Assembly: GCA_022842845.1 (NCBI GenBank)
Contig: JALHOT010000002.1
Location: 1 to 64,000, forward strand
Reading direction: 5' to 3'
Length of the DNA: 64,000 nucleotides
From: Cyclobacteriaceae bacterium
GTDB taxonomy: Bacteria; Bacteroidota; Bacteroidia; Cytophagales; Cyclobacteriaceae
Shown: piece after piece, positions 60,168 to 64,000 of the stretch
How the letters are laid out: every line of letters starts with the position of its first letter
Numbering within the stretch: the stretch's first letter is position 1
Program-made: the position numbers and the translations under genes
Notes under the pieces: generated by a model
Seen by the model: the letters and a program-made list of their open reading frames with translations, nothing else
Databases searched by the model: none
What the model was told of the DNA's origin: nothing

Positions 60168-62096
60168 TTATAAAATTGCCTTTGCTACTGGTTCGAGCAT
60201 TTCAAGTGCCGTGCGCTGAATGCCTTCTGGGTCAAAGCCGCATTCTTTGTGCAGCTCTAATTGTTCACCATGCTCAATCACAGCATCGGGAATACCCAGT
60301 ACTTTTACGTCAGCCTTGTAACTATGCTCAGCCATGAACTCAAGAATTGCGCTGCCAAATCCACCTTGTATGCAGCCATCCTCTACAGTAATAACCTTTG
60401 CGTACTTACTGAAAATTTCGTGTAACATGGCTTCATCTAGAGGCTTAACAAAACGCATGTCGTAGTGTCCGATGCGAATATTTTTCTTTTCTAAGTTGTT
60501 GCAAACTTCTACTCCATAGTTCCCAATATGACCTATGGTAAGCAGCGCTAACTCTTCTCCATCACGCAGCTTTCTACCTTTGCCAATTTCTATTTCTTGC
60601 ATCGGCAAACGCCAGTGTGGCATTACCCCCTGACCACGCGGGTAACGTATGGTAAAGGCTTGTTCATTTCTTGGTTTAGCGGCTGTAAACATCAAATTGC
60701 GCAACTCTTCTTCATTCATTGGAGAAGCGACAATCATATTGGGTATGCAGCGCATGTAAGCTATGTCATAAGCGCCATGGTGTGTTGGTCCATCCGCGCC
60801 CGCAAAGCCGGCTCTATCCAAACAGAAGTTAACCGGCAAGTTTTGAATACACACATCGTGCACTACCTGGTCGAAGGCTCTCTGCATAAATGAGCTATAG
60901 ATATTGCAGAAAGGAATAAGACCCTGGGTTGCCAGGCCTGCAGAGAAGGTTACTGCATGTTGTTCGGCTATGCCTACGTCAAAAGCGCGGTGTGGCATTT
61001 CCTTCATCATGATGTTCATAGAAGAGCCTGAAGGCATAGCAGGGGTAATCCCCATTATCTTCTCGTCTGCCTTTGCCAATTCAACCAATGTGTGGCCAAA
61101 TACATCCTGGTACTTGGGGGCTTGTGGTTTTTCGTAGGTCTTTTTATGAATCTCTCCGGTGATTTTATCAAAAGTACCGGGAGCGTGCCAAGTGGTAGCA
61201 TTACCTTTTTCAGCTGGACCGTAACCCTTGCCTTTTACCGTAACGCAGTGTAATAGCTTAGGGCCTTTAATATTTTTAAGATCGTTTAGTACATGCACCA
61301 GGTGGTCTACATCATGCCCATCTACCGGGCCAAAATAGCGAAGGTTAAGTGATTCGAAAAGATTACTCTGACTCAGTAATGTGGACTTGATGCCGTTTTC
61401 AACTTTACTCACAATCTCCTGGGCATTTTTACCAAGGTGCGAGAGTTTACCAAGCATATTCCACACTTCATCTTTTAGCTTATTATAAACTTTAGAAGTC
61501 GTGATGTCTGTTAGATAATCCTTCAATGCTCCCACGTTCGGGTCGATTGACATACAATTGTCATTGAGGATAATTAAGATATTCGAATCAGAAACGCCAG
61601 CGTGGTTCATGGCTTCAAAAGCCATTCCGCCTGTCATGGCTCCATCTCCAATAATCGCTACGTGTTGCTTATCCTCAATGCCCATGTATTTCGAAGCCAT
61701 GGCCATGCCGAGGGCTGCTGAAATAGAAGTAGAAGAATGACCCACCCCAAAAGTGTCGTATTCACTTTCCTTTCGCTTGGGAAAGCCAGAAATGCCTCTG
61801 TACATGCGATTGGTGTGAAAAGCATCCTTCCTGCCTGTCAAGATTTTATGGCCATAGGCTTGGTGACCTACATCCCACACCAACTGATCATATGGGGTGT
61901 TAAAAACATAATGAAGCGCTACCGTTAATTCGACAACACCCAAGCTAGCGCCAAAATGGCCTCCATAAACGGAAACATTATCAACGATGAAATGGCGCAA
62001 TTCTTCGCATAACTGCACGAGCTGTACCTGATCGAGTTTTTTTACGTCATCAGGCGAGTTGATGCCAGAGAGCAGCGGGCCGGGTGTAATTAACAT
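60168..62096 (-). CDS. dxs: 1-deoxy-D-xylulose-5-phosphate synthase
   Basis: First enzyme of the MEP isoprenoid pathway, joining pyruvate and glyceraldehyde-3-phosphate with thiamine diphosphate. It shows D-V-G-H-Q-A-Y-G-H-K, the TPP motif G-D-G-A-M-T-G-G-M-A and, in the C-terminal half, D-R-A-G-F-A-G-A-D-G-P-T-H-H-G. 642 residues, full length. The alpha/beta hydrolase gene follows. Confidence 0.97.
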   Translation of the reverse strand: MLITPGPLLSGINSPDDVKKLDQVQLVQLCEELRHFIVDNVSVYGGHFGASLGVVELTVALHYVFNTPYDQLVWDVGHQAYGHKILTGRKDAFHTNRMYRGISGFPKRKESEYDTFGVGHSSTSISAALGMAMASKYMGIEDKQHVAIIGDGAMTGGMAFEAMNHAGVSDSNILIILNDNCMSIDPNVGALKDYLTDITTSKVYNKLKDEVWNMLGKLSHLGKNAQEIVSKVENGIKSTLLSQSNLFESLNLRYFGPVDGHDVDHLVHVLNDLKNIKGPKLLHCVTVKGKGYGPAEKGNATTWHAPGTFDKITGEIHKKTYEKPQAPKYQDVFGHTLVELAKADEKIMGITPAMPSGSSMNIMMKEMPHRAFDVGIAEQHAVTFSAGLATQGLIPFCNIYSSFMQRAFDQVVHDVCIQNLPVNFCLDRAGFAGADGPTHHGAYDIAYMRCIPNMIVASPMNEEELRNLMFTAAKPRNEQAFTIRYPRGQGVMPHWRLPMQEIEIGKGRKLRDGEELALLTIGHIGNYGVEVCNNLEKKNIRIGHYDMRFVKPLDEAMLHEIFSKYAKVITVEDGCIQGGFGSAILEFMAEHSYKADVKVLGIPDAVIEHGEQLELHKECGFDPEGIQRTALEMLEPVAKAIL

Positions 62097-62183
62097 GTTC
62101 CTTCTTTTGGTAATAAATGTTAAACAGAAATTGAAAGTAAGTGTTTTAGCCTTAAAATCAATAATTTATAAGTAATGAGCTCG

Positions 62184-62191
62184 CAAAGGTA
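62184..62191 (-). promoter_or_regulatory. -7 element of the dxs promoter
   Basis: TACCTTTG on the minus strand, a perfect TAnnTTTG match, about 88 bases before the dxs ATG; no TTG at the right distance. Confidence 0.4.
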
Positions 62192-62242
62192 GATAATTCC
62201 AGAATCTGAATGACGAAGGTCAAAAAGGCAGAAAATCCTGCT

Positions 62243-62250
62243 TAATTTTG
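62243..62250 (+). promoter_or_regulatory. -7 element of the scpA promoter
   Basis: TAATTTTG, a perfect TAnnTTTG match 22 bases before the scpA ATG; no clear -33. Confidence 0.45.
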
Positions 62251-62272
62251 CCTCCCCAACTAGCCAGCCGGT

Positions 62273-63055
62273 ATGACACAGGAAAATTTTGAGATAAAGC
62301 TACCACTTTTCGAAGGACCCTTCGATCTACTGCTATTCTTCATCGAGCGCGATGAGCTTGATATCAACGATATTCCTATCTCTAAAATTACCAATGACTT
62401 TTTGGACTATATACGCCACTTAGAGGTAATGAACATTGAAGTGGCGAGCGAATTTATTCTGGTAGCGGCTACGTTGATGCGCATTAAATCAAAAATGTTG
62501 TTGCCACGTCCACAAATTGATGAACAAGGCAATGAAATTGACCCGCGCGAGGAATTGGTACGCCACCTGATGGAGTACAAAAAATACAAATCAGTGTTGG
62601 AGTCTTTCCACAAAATGGAAGAAACTGCCCTGATGAAGGAGAAGCGTGGCAACCTGGCAAAAGAATTAAGAGCCCTGGCTGAAAGCACCAATGTAGAGGC
62701 GGAATTGCAGGATGTGGATGTCTTTAAGCTGATGAATGTCTTCGAAAAAGTTTTGAAGCGTTTTGAAGCCGAGAAAAACAAGCCTGTTCACCAGGTGATC
62801 CAATATCCCTACACCATGGATGGGCAAAAGGAGTTTATTCTGAATGAAGTAAAAGCCCGCCAACGCGTGCCTTTCATTGAACTTATCGAAAAATACAGCC
62901 GCTCGCGCATTGCCCTTATTTTTAACTTCCTTTCTATTTTGGAAATGTTGGCGGTAGGGAAAATAGGAATACAAGTAGGCGAAGGCTACAATAATTTCTG
63001 GGTAACGGATGCCTCATTGCAAACGTCTGCAGAAAATTCAGAAACAGCGCTTTAA
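62273..63055 (+). CDS. scpA: Segregation and condensation protein A
   Basis: Kleisin subunit of the SMC-ScpAB chromosome condensation complex. N-terminal F-E-G-P-F-D-L-L-L-F-F-I-E-R is the SMC-neck-binding signature, followed by D-I-N-D-I-P-I-S-K-I, and the C-terminal winged helix binds the SMC head. 260 residues. scpB is not in the window. Confidence 0.94.
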   Translation: MTQENFEIKLPLFEGPFDLLLFFIERDELDINDIPISKITNDFLDYIRHLEVMNIEVASEFILVAATLMRIKSKMLLPRPQIDEQGNEIDPREELVRHLMEYKKYKSVLESFHKMEETALMKEKRGNLAKELRALAESTNVEAELQDVDVFKLMNVFEKVLKRFEAEKNKPVHQVIQYPYTMDGQKEFILNEVKARQRVPFIELIEKYSRSRIALIFNFLSILEMLAVGKIGIQVGEGYNNFWVTDASLQTSAENSETAL

Positions 63056-63094
63056 AATTTTATACACTAAAACTAGGAGCGCTAACTTTTATTC

Positions 63095-64000
63095 TCAGTT
63101 TTCAACAGCAGTATAAATAACGGATCGAATGGGTTCACCATTCTGAGTAACACCCTCCACTACAATTCTGTATATACCTGGTCTGCTTGCTGCAAAAAAA
63201 CTCACAGATGCACTCCCTGTTTCGGCATCTGTCTGTACTTTTGGATTCCAATAAAGAGTAGAGCGATAATCCAAATAATTTTTTGCGATTAACTCATCTT
63301 CATAATTTGGAGACTTAAACTCCTTGGCGCTGGCATAACCGGGCACATTCAAAGTCGCCAAGCTATTTCTCACAACCGGTGGTGAGTAGCCATGTTTAGT
63401 GTATATCGAAACAATTCCGTTTCCCCCGGAATCACCGTACAAGACATTTACCCTTGTGCTTATCTCTACCGATTCCACCGAGTAAGGATCGATAGACGAC
63501 AAAATATCTTCCGGGGCTCCGCTTACAATGACATCATTAATGGTTACAATTACTTGCTTTGGAAAAAGGAGCGAGCTATTCCTTCCACCGCGCTCAATAT
63601 AAACAACTCTTTTAGGTCCTTCTCCCTGATTGTTGACTTCACGTATCACCAAACCAGGCACCTTGCCCGGTAATGTTTGGAGCAGGTTACCATAACTAGG
63701 GTTAATGTCTTTCTCCTTCAAGACATAGTCCGGTTTACCATAAGAACGTCTTACACGATAATCTTTCTGATTTTCCTCTTCAATTGAATTTGACTCTACC
63801 ACCACTTCCTTCAACAGCCGGGCTCCCTTCATCAAATCATTATCTGTACGAACGCGCTGAACAAATTCTGTACTTACCTTTTCAAGCTCAACCTCTCTCT
63901 CTGCAAAAGAGATATTCGCTGCTTTAGGTGCAATAAATTCTGCTCTTCCGTAGGATCTTCCTATATCATCGAATGCTTGAACGGAGAAAGTGACAGTGTC
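63095..64000 (-). CDS. Plug-domain protein, 5' end beyond the window (partial)
   Basis: The frame stays open to the right edge, so the 301 residues seen are the C-terminal part of a larger protein; the apparent start at 63835 is only an internal codon. It contains a TonB-receptor-like plug: L-L-Q-T-L-P-G-K-V-P-G-L, V-I-V-T-I-N-D-V-I-V and V-E-I-S-T-R-V-N-V-L-Y-G-D-S-G-G-N-G. After it comes a beta-sandwich end (P-G-I-Y-R-I-V-V-E-G-V-T), and no barrel follows. This matches Bacteroidota MG2/alpha-2-macroglobulin-like proteins with a plug rather than a true transporter. Confidence 0.75.
   Translation of the reverse strand, partial: DTVTFSVQAFDDIGRSYGRAEFIAPKAANISFAEREVELEKVSTEFVQRVRTDNDLMKGARLLKEVVVESNSIEEENQKDYRVRRSYGKPDYVLKEKDINPSYGNLLQTLPGKVPGLVIREVNNQGEGPKRVVYIERGGRNSSLLFPKQVIVTINDVIVSGAPEDILSSIDPYSVESVEISTRVNVLYGDSGGNGIVSIYTKHGYSPPVVRNSLATLNVPGYASAKEFKSPNYEDELIAKNYLDYRSTLYWNPKVQTDAETGSASVSFFAASRPGIYRIVVEGVTQNGEPIRSVIYTAVEN

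Noticed and set aside
63095-63835. Complete 246-residue gene
   Set aside because: The frame continues open to the edge of the window; the start at 63835 is an internal TTG codon.

Overview
The window is chromosomal DNA of a Bacteroidota bacterium, most likely in the Cytophagales. Base composition is moderate (about 43% G+C by eye). The lineage evidence is a T9SS-type C-terminal sorting domain, a CarboxypepD-reg TonB receptor, Bacteroidota-typical small families (DUF4834, DUF1573, ArsS/AhpD-like), promoters of the TTG-N19-22-TAnnTTTG type, and almost no Shine-Dalgarno sequences. Coding density is high and no gap exceeds 300 bases. I see no rRNA, CRISPR array, insertion sequence, prophage or plasmid function.

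Layout. 0-7 kb: thioesterase and mltG, a membrane sensor with a lone DHp domain, an AT-rich orphan gene, a hemolysin III protein, era, initiator tRNA and der. 7-10.6 kb: a tiny heptad-repeat lipoprotein, an SprT-like protein, an amino-sugar recycling pair (murQ plus an N-acetylhexosamine kinase) and a cytochrome b5-like protein. 10.6-23 kb: M19 dipeptidase, a large T9SS-exported metalloprotease, carB, a DUF4834 protein, dapF, secA and a SPOR lipoprotein. 23-29.7 kb: aldo/keto reductase, a small zinc-site protein, purine nucleoside phosphorylase, arsenosugar-type radical SAM ArsS with its AhpD-like partner, a lytic transglycosylase, a LOG protein and an SDR.

29.7-37.7 kb: two proteins of unknown function, then a TonB receptor and a beta-helix lipoprotein that look like an outer-membrane uptake pair, a MoxR ATPase, YtxH and DUF1573 proteins. 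37.8-48.4 kb: prmA, a 1597-residue secreted protein of unknown function, an M20 peptidase, a DsbD-like protein, a MaoC hydratase and a small lipoprotein. 48.4-55.5 kb: rimP-nusA-infB and ugd-uxs (UDP-glucose to UDP-xylose). 55.6-64 kb: acyl-CoA dehydrogenase, rpsU, a Xer recombinase, hpf, a zinc-ribbon membrane protein, an alpha/beta hydrolase, dxs, scpA and the 3' part of a plug-domain protein cut by the right edge.

Most genes are housekeeping: translation and ribosome assembly (era, der, infB, nusA, rimP, rpsU, hpf, prmA, tRNA-fMet), peptidoglycan synthesis, turnover and recycling (mltG, dapF, murQ, kinase, SLT) and export (secA, DsbD). The parts most worth a second look are the ArsS/AhpD/PNP cluster, the TonB/beta-helix pair with a shared imperfect dyad, the giant secreted protein, the heptad-repeat lipoprotein, and hairpins placed in the leaders of rimP and the phosphorylase gene. 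All family assignments are by reading motifs; no database search was run. Several starts were moved to internal ATG, GTG or TTG codons where the longest frame was implausible.
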